The notes under the pieces are model-generated. The model made no database searches. It was not told where the DNA came from and saw nothing but the letters and a program-made list of their open reading frames with translations. The translations under genes and the position numbers were made by a program. From Candidatus Omnitrophota bacterium (GTDB lineage Bacteria > Omnitrophota > Gorgyraeia > Zapsychrales > Zapsychraceae), in contig JAJDCB010000036.1 of NCBI GenBank assembly GCA_029261065.1, positions 1 through 47,604 of the forward strand: a DNA stretch of 47,604 nucleotides, given 5' to 3'. Within the stretch, counting starts at the first letter, position 1; each line of letters starts with the position of its first letter. Of the stretch, positions 34,965 to 45,379 are shown one piece after another.

Positions 34965-35627
34965 ATGGAAGGTATTTTAGTTGTTAATAAACCAGATGGC
35001 ATGACATCACATGATGTGGTCGCTATTGTTCGTCGGACATTTAAGATGAAACGTGTGGGGCACGCGGGAACTCTGGACCCTTTGGCGACGGGTGTGCTTG
35101 TTGTGTTGATAGGAAAGGCAACGAAGTTGTTTGATAAATTTGTTGGGTTTGATAAGGCTTATATTGCAACGCTTAAGTTGGGAACCGTTACGGATTCCGC
35201 TGACATTCAAGGAAAAGTTTTAGATCAAAGGCCGTATGAACATATTACGGAAGAACAAATTAAAGATGCTTTTAGTAAATTTTCAGGTGATATGGAACAA
35301 TTACCTCCTATGGTGTCGGCGGTCAAGATGGGGGGAAAGAAATTATACGAGCTTGCACGAAAAGGTATTACGGTTGAGAGAAAGCCTCGCGCGATTACAA
35401 TTCATGAATTAAAAATATTAGATATCACATTTCCCGAAGTTAAATTTTATCTGGATTGTTCGAAAGGCACTTACGTTCGCCAATTAGCTCACGATATTGG
35501 AGAGGCCTTGGGGTGTGGGGCGTGCATTACACAGATTCAACGAACCAAAGTGGGTGATTTTACTATTGATGAAGCTGTAACATTAGAGGATATGCGTGAA
35601 AGTCACATACGGAATTGGCAAGGTTAA
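34965..35627 (+). CDS. truB: tRNA pseudouridine-55 synthase TruB
   Basis: TruB isomerises U55 in the T-loop of tRNA. It has the GHAGTLDPLATGVL motif with the catalytic Asp D38, the KxYxxxLKLG region and a C-terminal CSKGTYVRQLAHDIG. The 220 residues are shorter than the E. coli enzyme because the C-terminal PUA-like part is largely missing, as in many other phyla. It overlaps ribF by 32 bases. Confidence 0.95.
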   Translation: MEGILVVNKPDGMTSHDVVAIVRRTFKMKRVGHAGTLDPLATGVLVVLIGKATKLFDKFVGFDKAYIATLKLGTVTDSADIQGKVLDQRPYEHITEEQIKDAFSKFSGDMEQLPPMVSAVKMGGKKLYELARKGITVERKPRAITIHELKILDITFPEVKFYLDCSKGTYVRQLAHDIGEALGCGACITQIQRTKVGDFTIDEAVTLEDMRESHIRNWQG

Positions 35628-36540
35628 AGAAACCTTCAAAAATGCAGTACTCGTTATTGGTGTTTTTGATGGTCTTCATCTTGGTCATCAGAAATTGATT
35701 AATACCGCGATTGCTCGAGCGAAAGCGATAAAAGGAGAGACGGTCGTCCTAACCTTTGCTCCTCACCCTGTTCATGTTTTAAATCCCCAAATTTACCTAC
35801 CTTATATTGTTTCTTTATCTTATCGCATGAAACTTTTAGAACGACTGGGTGTGGCCCGGTGTGTTGTTGTTCGATTTTCAAAAAAGTTTTCACAGATGTC
35901 GCCTGAAAATTTTATAAAAAAATATATTGGAAAAGTGATTGCTCCAAAAGAAGTGTTTGTAGGCGATGATTTCCGTTTTGGTCAAGATCGTTCGGGAACA
36001 TTAGATTATTTTAAGGATATGGGCGAGCGCATCGGTTTTAAATTAAACAGCGTGACACCTCTTAAGGGAGGAAAGGGTAAGATGGGTAGTTCCGTTATTC
36101 GGCAATTGATTATGGACGGTCATTTAGATAAAGCCCAAAAATATTTAGGCCGAGAAGTCTCGATCATGGCAAAAGTTGTTCGTGGAGATGCTCGAGGAAA
36201 AACGCTTGGGTTCCCAACCGCTAATCTTTCCCCAAAAGACATCCTCATGCCACCCGTGGGTGTCTATGCCGTTAAAGTTGAGTATAATGGAAAATGTTAT
36301 TTTGGCATGGCCAATGTCGGTCGCCGACCTTCGTTTAAATCCACTCAAAATCGCATCAATCTCGAAGTTCACCTCTTTGATTTTTCTGGTAATTTGTATG
36401 ATAAAGAAGTTATTGTTTATTTTGTAAAGAAAATTCGGGAAGAGGTTAAGTTTGAAAATCAGGATGATCTTATTGCACAGTTGAAGAAAGATGAAAGAAA
36501 AGCGAGGTTGATTTATTCTAAGCAAAAGACCACGCCTTGA
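35596..36540 (+). CDS. ribF: Bifunctional riboflavin kinase / FAD synthetase
   Basis: RibF converts riboflavin to FMN and FAD. The N-terminal nucleotidyltransferase has G-V-F-D-G-L-H-L-G-H and the VGDDFRFG stretch. The C-terminal kinase has the RGDARGKTLGFPTANL motif followed by PPVGVYAV and the GMANVGRRPSF region. The start is GTG 35596, six bases after GAGG (35586-35589) and inside truB. The 314 residues are full length. It completes the flavin pathway begun at 22287. Confidence 0.95.
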   Translation: MKVTYGIGKVKETFKNAVLVIGVFDGLHLGHQKLINTAIARAKAIKGETVVLTFAPHPVHVLNPQIYLPYIVSLSYRMKLLERLGVARCVVVRFSKKFSQMSPENFIKKYIGKVIAPKEVFVGDDFRFGQDRSGTLDYFKDMGERIGFKLNSVTPLKGGKGKMGSSVIRQLIMDGHLDKAQKYLGREVSIMAKVVRGDARGKTLGFPTANLSPKDILMPPVGVYAVKVEYNGKCYFGMANVGRRPSFKSTQNRINLEVHLFDFSGNLYDKEVIVYFVKKIREEVKFENQDDLIAQLKKDERKARLIYSKQKTTP

Positions 36541-36662
36541 CGAAAAACGTTTTACATGTTACATTTTAAATATTAAGAGTTAGCTCCAAAAAAAATTACA
36601 CTTCATGCGCGTTACATCCTACCCTCAAGTGTTTCAAAAATAATAAGAATTTAATCTTTACT

Positions 36663-36758
36663 GGTACTTTTTTGAGAATCGTATGCAATATTTTGCGATT
36701 CACGAAAAAAGATAGTAATTAGTACCCTCACCCTATTTATTTTTTTAAAAATAAGGTG
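36663..36758 (+). other. Nested and tandem hairpins upstream of rhs
   Basis: The 315-base gap between ribF and rhs holds no gene that I can support. GGTACT (36663-36668) pairs with AGTACC (36721-36726) around an inner GAATCG/CGATTC (36676-36681, 36696-36701). Next comes a 10-base arm CACCCTATTT (36729-36738) matching AAATAAGGTG (36749-36758) at nine positions, with an internal T-run. The last could terminate the ribF transcript; the first could be a regulatory leader. GGAGG at 36846-36850 serves rhs. Confidence 0.45.
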
Positions 36759-36855
36759 TAAGCTTAATTTCTTCAAAATATTTGTTCAGCCGTGAGTCAT
36801 GTGTTCTTTTGATTTCACTATGCTGTAAGCCCGCTTATCAACCACGGAGGCCGTT

Positions 36856-39800
36856 ATGTCATTTGTTAAATCATTCAAAGCTCTTGTGATTACTTTCAGT
36901 ATTTCACTTTTTTCCTTTAATTCTTTTGCCGCTAATCTTGATTATACCTCGTTTACAGAAGTAGACGTGCCTAACAAGATTGGTGTGACATCTGACTGTA
37001 TTTCATTCAGCAGTATTGAAACAAGGAAAACAACATCCTACGTTACGAAATCACAAAACACGTCGGGAGATTTTACATATGACTTTGATACGATGTTAAC
37101 AAGTTCTGATACATTTTCTGGTGAAACGGCTATTTGGGGCATTAGTAATACGGCGAATGACACTTATGATGACTGGGCTGATGGCGTTATTGTTGGTTGG
37201 GCTGGGATAGGCGGGACTCCAAAACTTGAAATTCAAAGATATCCGTTAGCTTCAGCTAATTCTCAGGGGCTAAATTATAATCAACGTTATTACGTTACAA
37301 TCGAACGGATTGCCTCAACGTTAAAGATGCACATTTATTCAGACTCAGGGCGTACAAGTTTAATTCAAACAGTGAGTCGATCTTTTAATTCCAATAGCTA
37401 TAACCAACTTTATGCTTTTAGCCTCGATAATCGAAATTTGTCGAACAAGCTAGCTTCTGGAGATGTGTGTCATTTGAGTGATGGAAGTAGTGGGGGGACA
37501 GATACAGAAGCACCCACGGTCCCAACAAATTTATCTGGATCGGCTATAACAGAGACCTCATTTAACTTAAATTGGTTAGCATCAACGGATAATGTGGGAG
37601 TCACAACATATAAGTTGGATATTGCAACGGATGATCAATTTAACACCATAGTAGCAAGTTATAACAATAAAGATTTAGGGAATGTTCTCTCTACATCTGT
37701 AATTAATTTGATAGCAGAAACAGAATACTATGTCAGATTAAGAGCTGAAGATGCTGCTGGTAATATATCATCCAACTCCGGTTCAATTCTCATCTCAACG
37801 ACAGATATACAAGCTCCAACATCTCCAGGCAATTTATCAGGTTCGAATATAACAGAAAATTCGTTTAATTTAAGTTGGTCAGCATCAACAGATGATGTGG
37901 GTGTTACAAAATATAAATTGGATATTGCTACCGACGATCAATTTGTTTCTATTTTATCAAGTTATAATAATAAGGATCTGGGAGATGTTCTCTCAACAGT
38001 CGTAACCAATCTGACACCGGAAACAGGGTACTTTGTAAGATTAAGAGCAGAAGATGCGGCTGGTAACGTCTCATCGAATACTTCTACAGTTATCGTCTCA
38101 ACAACACAAAGTGGAGGCGGCGGGGATACGCAAGCTCCAACAATGCCAGGAAATGTTTCTGGATCGAGTATAACAGGGAATTCCTTCAATTTAAGCTGGT
38201 TGGCATCAACAGATAACGTAGGTGTCACAACATATAAACTGGATATTGCAACGGATGATCAATTTAACACTATAGTAGCGAGTTATAACAATAAAGATTT
38301 AGGGAATGTTCTCTCTACGGCTGTAATTAATTTGATATTAGAAACAGAATATTATGTAAGATTAAGATCCGAAGATGCTGCTGGCAATATATCATCCAAC
38401 TCCAGTTCAATTCTTATCTCAACGACAGATATACAAGCTCCAACAGCTCCGGGGAATCCAACATTTTTAAACCCAACCACAAATTCTTTAAATCTAACCT
38501 GGAGTGCTTCAACAGATAATTTCGGCGTAACCGATTATCGGTTAGATGTGGCGACAGATAGTTCATTTAATAATATCTTAGGTAATTACAATAATAAAAG
38601 CCTTGGGGTTGTGACCGCAACTGTTGTTTCAGGTTTAAATACTAACACAACATATTTTGCAAGATTAAGGGCCGGTGATGCGGGAGGAAATACATCTGTT
38701 GATAGTAGCACAGCACAAGGAACAACAAGTACAAGTGGAGGTGGCGGTAGTACGACCTTTGAGGTGCGCGTTTCAGAGAGTCGTGATGATGCAGAAGAAA
38801 CTTCGGGTGGAAATATGATGCGCATTAGTCCTGATTTGGAAATGGGTGAAAAAAAGGTAGGTGTGCGTTTTCAAAATGTCACAATTCCACAAGGCGCGCA
38901 GATTACTAATGCCTTTATCCAGTTTAAGGCTGAGGCCTCCGATTCAGCGGTATCCAATTTAGTTATTCAAGCTGAAAATACGGCAAATGCCCCACAATTT
39001 TTATTAAGTTCACAAGATATCAGCAATCGTTCTTTAACAAATGCATCCGTTGCCTGGGCACCATCTGCGTGGACAATTGGGAATTTAGGAGCAGATCAGA
39101 AAACTCCTGACATTTCCTCTGTTATCAGCGAGGTCATCAATAGAGCTGACTGGCAAACTGGAAATAGCCTTATTGTCATTGTCACAGGCTCCGGTGAGCG
39201 TGAAGCCGAATCATATAATGGGGAGGCCGGTGCGGCACCTTTGCTTCATATCGAATATTCAACGGGTGCACCATCTAATGATCCCGTTCTTAATCCTATT
39301 GGAAATCAAAGTGTTGATTTAGGAAACTCACTTACACTTAATCTTACAGCAACAGATCCTAACAGCGACCCACTTACATTTTCAGCCTCACCTTTGCCTT
39401 TACCCAATAATGCAACACTTAATGCATCAACAGGCGAGTTTAACTTGACACCTGATGCCACTCAAGTAGGAAGTTTTTCTCTTACCTTTATTGTGAGTGA
39501 TGGTTTATTAACGGATTCTGAAACAGTTATCTTCACCGTTAATGGATCTCAACCAGGGGCGAATACAAGTTTGTCAGGAAGAATATTGGATACCAATGAT
39601 TATGTGCAAGGGTTTGATACACCCATTGTTGGCGCGACTGTCTCAATTATCGATTCTGGTATTTCGGCGGTTAGTGATTCTACTGGAAATTTCACGTTAA
39701 GCAATATTCCTTCTGGTAGTCAGGTGTTTGATATTAATTCGACAACGGCAAATGTAGCACCTGATGGATCTGGGTATGCAGGATTCCGGGAAGAGATTAA

Positions 39801-42800
39801 TATTATAGATGCTGTCAACAATAACGTGTCCCGTCCGTTTTTTATTCCACGGATTGATGCTTCTAGTTTGACGACGGTGGATCCTAATGTAACGACGATT
39901 GTGGATAATCTGAATTTGGGGGTTTCATTTGAAGTTGCTCCACAAACAGCAAAGAATGAAGATGGTTCACTTTTTACGGGTGATCTTTCTATTTCAATTG
40001 TCCCAGATGGCTTGGCTCCCGCAGCAATGCCTGATGAGTTTGATCCTGCAATGTTAATTACGATACAACCTGTTGGTGTAAGTTTTACAACACCTGCTCC
40101 AATTATTTTTCCTAACAGTGATAACTTACCAGCAGGAACGATTTTAAATATTTGGTCGTTAGATCCAGAAATCGGTGAATTTGTTGTTGTTGGGATGGCG
40201 AAGGTTAGTAGCGATGGTTTAAGAGTTGAAACTATTTCAGGAGGTATACGGAGAGCGGATTGGCATTTTGTCATATTTGCATCATCTATATTTTCTAATA
40301 CATCGATCAATAATTTTGATCATATTAGTCAGCAGAAATGTGAAAAGGCTTGTACGGGTTCTCAAACAGCAATTACAACAGGTAATTTGGTTGTTAATCA
40401 CGACTTAGCTTCCTATCAATCTTTGAATCAGGAGCGAGGTCTGCAACTTAAGTACAATAGTTTATATGCGTATCCTCAACCTGTTTTAAATGTGGATAAT
40501 AATATATTTGGATCTGTTGCACCCTTAAAAGCGTCAGTATCTTTGAAGGCTGCCGGTATAGATGTTGGTTCAGAAGTTTTTGTAGATACCAGTGGTATTG
40601 TTGCTTTAAATGAAATAGTAAGGCAGTCTGTTTTATTTGATGCTTCCAATCTTACGACAGGAAGATATCCGTATGAAGTAACGGCAAAAAGTTATTTTAC
40701 AGATTCCGCTTTGTCAAACACGAGAAAAGATGAGGTTACAGTTATAAATTTAAAAGACAGTTCGTTTGGTGCTGGCTGGTCATTAACAGGGTTACAACAA
40801 TTGCATGAACAAGATGCTGGAGACGTATTGCTTGTTGATGGCGAAGGAACAAGTTTACATTATAGAAAAACATCAGATATAGTTTTAATGAATGAGATAC
40901 AAATAAGTGATTTAATGAGAGAAATTGAAATTACTGATTTTAATGAAGATGGAAAAAAAGATTTGCTGGTAGCAAATGAATCATTGGACAGTGAAATTGA
41001 AATTTATTTTGGAAATGGTGATGGTACATTTTTCTCAACGGTATTATCGATAGATCTTCCTGCAAGACCATTAAGTGTAGTCATAAATGATTTAAATAAT
41101 GATGGGTATAAAGATATTGTTGTTACATTTTCTGGCGTTCAAGAAGGAGCAAGTGTTTATTTGGGAGATGGAGCAGGAGGTTTCGCGAATCCCATAAACG
41201 TATTAGGTATGCAAAGAAATATTCTTACGGTTGGCGATTATAATAACGATGGTAATTTAGATATAGCATCTGGAGTCTTTCCTAGTGGTTTTCATTCCGA
41301 TTTATTAATTCATCTAGGAGATGGAACAGGACATTTCTCTAACCCAATTATTAATTTGGCGTCAATCGAAGGCAGCCCTGTATTAGCCGAGTCAGTTGAT
41401 TTTAACAGAGACGGTATTCTCGATCTTGTGGTTGTTGAGATGAGGGATAGTTGCTGCACGTTACAATTAAGTTCAGGAGTAAGTTTCTGGGAAGGTGATG
41501 GTTTGGGAAATTTTGTAGAGAGTAATACTTTTGTTGGTCCATTTTTTCCTAGAGAACAATTAGAATCACTTGTCATAAAAGACATGGATAAAGATGGGAA
41601 TGAGGACATTGTTGTTTCTGGAAACAAGGCTAGAATTTATTATGGAGATGGGCAAGGTCTTTTTCCATTTGTCACTATAGAACCAAATATTAGATTTGAT
41701 ATGGTTGTTAGAGATTTTAATAATGATGGGATGTATGATTTGCTAGGAGAAACCCATTCTAACGATTTCTCATTCTCTGTTTCGTTAAATGTTGGTGAAA
41801 GAAGTTTTTCTTCGTATATACTCTATGATTTGTCAGATGATTTTTTTGCTATAGATATATTAAGTGTTGATTTAAATCAAGATGGTTTGCTAGACGTTGT
41901 TGCTTCTAATTCTAGTGATGATAAGATATCAATATTCTCCCAGAATGTGCTTAATTCTTTTCAAAGTCCAAAAGGCGACTTTTCTGAGTTAAGGCCAAAT
42001 GTGGATAACTCATATACTAGACGTTTGAAAGACGGGGTAGAATTAAATTTTAATGCAAATGGTTTGCAGACATCCGTCGTTGACCGTAATGGAAACACAG
42101 TGTTCTATACTTATGATGCCCAAAATAGATTGTCAATGATCACAGATCCTTCAAATTTAACAACAACAATTAATTATACGGGTGCTTATGTATCGAACAT
42201 TGTTGATCCGTTTGGACGAACTACATTGTTAGAGCATGATATTGAAGGTAATCTTGAAAAAATCATAGACCCTGATAATACATTTCGTCAATTTTCTTAC
42301 GATGGTTTGCATCACATGGTTTCTCAGACATCAAAACGAGATTTCACAACCACCTATGATTACAATTTTGCCGGCCGTAATATTCAAGCCAACCGTCCTG
42401 ATGGATCAGTTCGTCAAGTGCAGCCAGTTGAAATGGCCACAATTATTGATGTAACTACAGGGCTAGGTACTGAATCAAATCCAGCTCCCATTGTGTTGCC
42501 TGATGTCGTTCAAGGAAGTTTTACAGACAGTAATAATAATAGTGCACAAATTAAAACCAATAATTTTGGAGCAAGTATTTCGTCAACAGATGCGTTAGCT
42601 AATAAAACGACTATTGAGCGAGATGAAAATTCCAATCCAACAATTATTAAGAAACCAGATAACACTGAAGTTGAATTGACTTACGATGAAAAGGGAAACC
42701 TTACTGTTCTCGTTGAGGTAGGTCCTCGTTTTACGAACTTTGATTATGAAGGTGTTTTTAATCAAATAACTAATCTACGAGATCACGATGGGCACGAAAC

Positions 42801-45366
42801 ATCGTTTGAGTACGATACTAATGGTAATCTCACCAAACAGATTAATACCTTAAATAAAGAAAAAATATTTACATATAATATTAATGGTCAAGTTCTCACA
42901 GAAACCGATGAAAATCTTCATACAACCATATTTACATATGATTCCAATGGCAATCTTGCCACAAAAACAGATGCCGATGGAAGTGTCACAACATTTGTTT
43001 ATGATTCTACTGGTAATATTTTGTCATTAACCGAAGCATTCGGCACAGCAGATGCACGGACCACATTATTTACATACGATGCTTTAAATCGAGTCTTAAC
43101 ATCAACGGATGCGGAAAACGCAACAACACAGTTTCGTTACGATAATGAAGGTAATCTTCTTGAGACAGAATTACCAACAGGCGAGATTACCGTTAGAACC
43201 TACGATGAAATGAATCGTCTTAAAACGATCAATGATCCTATTAGCGGATTAACTCAATTAACGTATGATCTTAATGGTAATCTTATTTCCTCAATCAATA
43301 GCCTCAATCACATCACAACCTTTGAATATGATGTTTTAAATAGGCTTGTCAAATCTATTGACCCTTTAACAGGAGAACAGTTTTTTACTTATGATGAGGT
43401 TGGTAATCTAACCTCCATTAAAGACGCCAAAGGACAAACAACCACCTTTGAATACGATGGATTAAATCGTCAGACTCAAATCACCAATCCTTTAAACGAG
43501 TTTGCCACCTTCACCTATGATAAAAGAGATAATCTTATCACGCACGTAGATCCAAAGGGACAGCTCACAACAAACACATATGATGATCTCTCCCGATTAA
43601 TACAGTCGGTAACCCCGGATAACACCATCATAAATACGTATGATGATGTGGGTAATGTTCTTACAACAGTTGATAACGATAGTAGCTTGAGTTTTGCTTA
43701 TAATAATGTGAATAATCCGTTAACGGTATCAACGATTAATGTTGGCGTACAACCAGCGAGTACCTTAACCAATACATTCAATTTACTAGGAAATCGTACT
43801 CAGCTTCTTGATTCAGCAGGAGGGGCGACGCAATTTGATTATGATAATGTTAATCGTCTAACCCAACTTATCACCCCAACAAATAACACCATCAATCTCA
43901 GCTACGACCTAACAGGCCGCTTAACACAAATAGCGCACCCAAATAATACATTCGTCAATTACCAATACGACGTTCAGGGACGTTTAAATAACCTTAATCA
44001 TAAGCTCGGTGCAGCAACGTTAGCGAATTTAGATTACGTTTATAACGCGTTAGGTAATATCACAAGTGTCACCGAACAATCTCAAACAAAAAATTACGGT
44101 TATGATGCTTTGCAGCGTTTGCTTAGTGGGGGAACAGCAGCAACGCCGGAAACATACACCTACGACCCCGTAGGCAATCGCATCGCATCACACCTGTCTA
44201 ACGCGCACACCGTTGATGCTGCAAATAAGCTTTTAGATGATGATAACTTTACATACACCTACGATGCCAATGGCAACTTAGCGACAAAAACAGCGAAAGT
44301 AGGAGGGGCCGTCACAACCTATCATTACGATGCCCAAAATCAATTAATCCAAATTGATCATCCAAATGCCACAACAAGCACCTATAAGTATGATGGCTTA
44401 GGGAGACGAATAGAGAAAAATGTCAATGGCACGATCACAAGATACATCTACGATGGTGAAGACATCTTATTGGAATACGACGGCACAAATACTCTTCAAG
44501 CAAGATACAGTCATGGCGATCAAACCGATCAACCTTTAAGTCAGGATCGAGGAGGGCAAAGTTACTTTTACCACGCAGATCATCAGGGTTCCATTCGAAT
44601 GATCACCAATGCAAGTGGAGCGATTGTTAATTCCTATGATTACGATTCGTATGGTAAAATAAATTCAATTACCGAAAGCAGCAGCAATCCGTATCTTTAT
44701 ACAGCAAGAGAATATGATGCGGAGAGTGGGCTGTTCTATTACAGAGCAAGATACTATGATCCGGAGACAGGTCGGTTCATTAGCGAGGATCCGATAGGAT
44801 TTAATGCAGGCGATGTTAATTTTTATCGGTATGTTTTTAATAATCCTTCCAACTTAACTGACCCAAGTGGTGAAGTTGTACCTATTCTTGTAGCTGCTGG
44901 AATTGGGGCAATAACAGGATTTGTTACAGATGCTTTGATTGAGACGTCGTTTCAATTGCTTGATAATGGAGGTAAGTTTGAATGTTTGAATGGTGGTCAG
45001 ATTTTTTCGGCAGGATTAAGGGGAGCAGTTTTTGGAGTTGTTTCGGGTGGAATAACAAAGGGTATTTTTTCTACCTCAAGAAAAATTATTAATAATACAA
45101 AGAAAATAAAAAAAGTAAGAAATGTAGGGGTTGGTAATTCTTTTAATCCAAGAGGTCCTAGAATTCAGACAGGGGTAAATCCAAAAACATTAAAACCTAG
45201 AAAAGATCTTTCTTCGCTGGACAAAGGTCGACTTAAAAGAGTAGAAGAGTTTGGGAGAGATCAAGCTATAGATGTTGAAAGAAGTGGTGTTGTTAGGCAA
45301 GGGCATCATAGGATTCGAAATGCTATAGATCGTGGGAGAAGCATAGATGTAAACGTAATCGATTAA
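36856..45366 (+). CDS. Exported RHS-repeat polymorphic toxin with ParB-like tip
   Basis: This 2836-residue protein starts at ATG 36856 after GGAGG. A signal peptide (to about residue 26) is followed by four fibronectin III domains (217-622, marked by QAPT.PGN), a DNRLRE-like domain (633-805), a putative Ig domain (808-896) and a regulatory-like beta domain (901-962). About seven FG-GAP/VCBS calcium-type repeats follow (1359-1695, D.N.DG..D), then YD/RHS repeats (about 1716-2568) and the RHS core (2569-2673, ending in LTDPSG). RHS proteins build a shell that encloses a C-terminal toxin. The variable tip (2674-2836) has a hydrophobic first part, then a basic region ending with G2816-H-H-R2819 and A...G....V.V, resembling ParB-type nuclease domains. 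No secretion partner is nearby. A nuclease toxin is the best guess. Confidence 0.9.
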   Translation: MSFVKSFKALVITFSISLFSFNSFAANLDYTSFTEVDVPNKIGVTSDCISFSSIETRKTTSYVTKSQNTSGDFTYDFDTMLTSSDTFSGETAIWGISNTANDTYDDWADGVIVGWAGIGGTPKLEIQRYPLASANSQGLNYNQRYYVTIERIASTLKMHIYSDSGRTSLIQTVSRSFNSNSYNQLYAFSLDNRNLSNKLASGDVCHLSDGSSGGTDTEAPTVPTNLSGSAITETSFNLNWLASTDNVGVTTYKLDIATDDQFNTIVASYNNKDLGNVLSTSVINLIAETEYYVRLRAEDAAGNISSNSGSILISTTDIQAPTSPGNLSGSNITENSFNLSWSASTDDVGVTKYKLDIATDDQFVSILSSYNNKDLGDVLSTVVTNLTPETGYFVRLRAEDAAGNVSSNTSTVIVSTTQSGGGGDTQAPTMPGNVSGSSITGNSFNLSWLASTDNVGVTTYKLDIATDDQFNTIVASYNNKDLGNVLSTAVINLILETEYYVRLRSEDAAGNISSNSSSILISTTDIQAPTAPGNPTFLNPTTNSLNLTWSASTDNFGVTDYRLDVATDSSFNNILGNYNNKSLGVVTATVVSGLNTNTTYFARLRAGDAGGNTSVDSSTAQGTTSTSGGGGSTTFEVRVSESRDDAEETSGGNMMRISPDLEMGEKKVGVRFQNVTIPQGAQITNAFIQFKAEASDSAVSNLVIQAENTANAPQFLLSSQDISNRSLTNASVAWAPSAWTIGNLGADQKTPDISSVISEVINRADWQTGNSLIVIVTGSGEREAESYNGEAGAAPLLHIEYSTGAPSNDPVLNPIGNQSVDLGNSLTLNLTATDPNSDPLTFSASPLPLPNNATLNASTGEFNLTPDATQVGSFSLTFIVSDGLLTDSETVIFTVNGSQPGANTSLSGRILDTNDYVQGFDTPIVGATVSIIDSGISAVSDSTGNFTLSNIPSGSQVFDINSTTANVAPDGSGYAGFREEINIIDAVNNNVSRPFFIPRIDASSLTTVDPNVTTIVDNLNLGVSFEVAPQTAKNEDGSLFTGDLSISIVPDGLAPAAMPDEFDPAMLITIQPVGVSFTTPAPIIFPNSDNLPAGTILNIWSLDPEIGEFVVVGMAKVSSDGLRVETISGGIRRADWHFVIFASSIFSNTSINNFDHISQQKCEKACTGSQTAITTGNLVVNHDLASYQSLNQERGLQLKYNSLYAYPQPVLNVDNNIFGSVAPLKASVSLKAAGIDVGSEVFVDTSGIVALNEIVRQSVLFDASNLTTGRYPYEVTAKSYFTDSALSNTRKDEVTVINLKDSSFGAGWSLTGLQQLHEQDAGDVLLVDGEGTSLHYRKTSDIVLMNEIQISDLMREIEITDFNEDGKKDLLVANESLDSEIEIYFGNGDGTFFSTVLSIDLPARPLSVVINDLNNDGYKDIVVTFSGVQEGASVYLGDGAGGFANPINVLGMQRNILTVGDYNNDGNLDIASGVFPSGFHSDLLIHLGDGTGHFSNPIINLASIEGSPVLAESVDFNRDGILDLVVVEMRDSCCTLQLSSGVSFWEGDGLGNFVESNTFVGPFFPREQLESLVIKDMDKDGNEDIVVSGNKARIYYGDGQGLFPFVTIEPNIRFDMVVRDFNNDGMYDLLGETHSNDFSFSVSLNVGERSFSSYILYDLSDDFFAIDILSVDLNQDGLLDVVASNSSDDKISIFSQNVLNSFQSPKGDFSELRPNVDNSYTRRLKDGVELNFNANGLQTSVVDRNGNTVFYTYDAQNRLSMITDPSNLTTTINYTGAYVSNIVDPFGRTTLLEHDIEGNLEKIIDPDNTFRQFSYDGLHHMVSQTSKRDFTTTYDYNFAGRNIQANRPDGSVRQVQPVEMATIIDVTTGLGTESNPAPIVLPDVVQGSFTDSNNNSAQIKTNNFGASISSTDALANKTTIERDENSNPTIIKKPDNTEVELTYDEKGNLTVLVEVGPRFTNFDYEGVFNQITNLRDHDGHETSFEYDTNGNLTKQINTLNKEKIFTYNINGQVLTETDENLHTTIFTYDSNGNLATKTDADGSVTTFVYDSTGNILSLTEAFGTADARTTLFTYDALNRVLTSTDAENATTQFRYDNEGNLLETELPTGEITVRTYDEMNRLKTINDPISGLTQLTYDLNGNLISSINSLNHITTFEYDVLNRLVKSIDPLTGEQFFTYDEVGNLTSIKDAKGQTTTFEYDGLNRQTQITNPLNEFATFTYDKRDNLITHVDPKGQLTTNTYDDLSRLIQSVTPDNTIINTYDDVGNVLTTVDNDSSLSFAYNNVNNPLTVSTINVGVQPASTLTNTFNLLGNRTQLLDSAGGATQFDYDNVNRLTQLITPTNNTINLSYDLTGRLTQIAHPNNTFVNYQYDVQGRLNNLNHKLGAATLANLDYVYNALGNITSVTEQSQTKNYGYDALQRLLSGGTAATPETYTYDPVGNRIASHLSNAHTVDAANKLLDDDNFTYTYDANGNLATKTAKVGGAVTTYHYDAQNQLIQIDHPNATTSTYKYDGLGRRIEKNVNGTITRYIYDGEDILLEYDGTNTLQARYSHGDQTDQPLSQDRGGQSYFYHADHQGSIRMITNASGAIVNSYDYDSYGKINSITESSSNPYLYTAREYDAESGLFYYRARYYDPETGRFISEDPIGFNAGDVNFYRYVFNNPSNLTDPSGEVVPILVAAGIGAITGFVTDALIETSFQLLDNGGKFECLNGGQIFSAGLRGAVFGVVSGGITKGIFSTSRKIINNTKKIKKVRNVGVGNSFNPRGPRIQTGVNPKTLKPRKDLSSLDKGRLKRVEEFGRDQAIDVERSGVVRQGHHRIRNAIDRGRSIDVNVID
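42883..43623 (+). repeat. Long direct repeat, copy 1 (within rhs)
   Basis: These YD-repeat bases recur at 46862-47604. The last 127 (43497-43623) are identical to 47478-47604, and the preceding 300 or so are nearly identical. Copies are 3981 bases apart at the identical end. This is the usual basis for recombination that exchanges Rhs tips. Confidence 0.92.
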
Positions 45367-45379
45367 TTAAAGGAAGAAT

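Noticed and set aside
37962-38228. Minus-strand frame within rhs
   Set aside because: It mirrors the FN3-coding repeats and has no support of its own.
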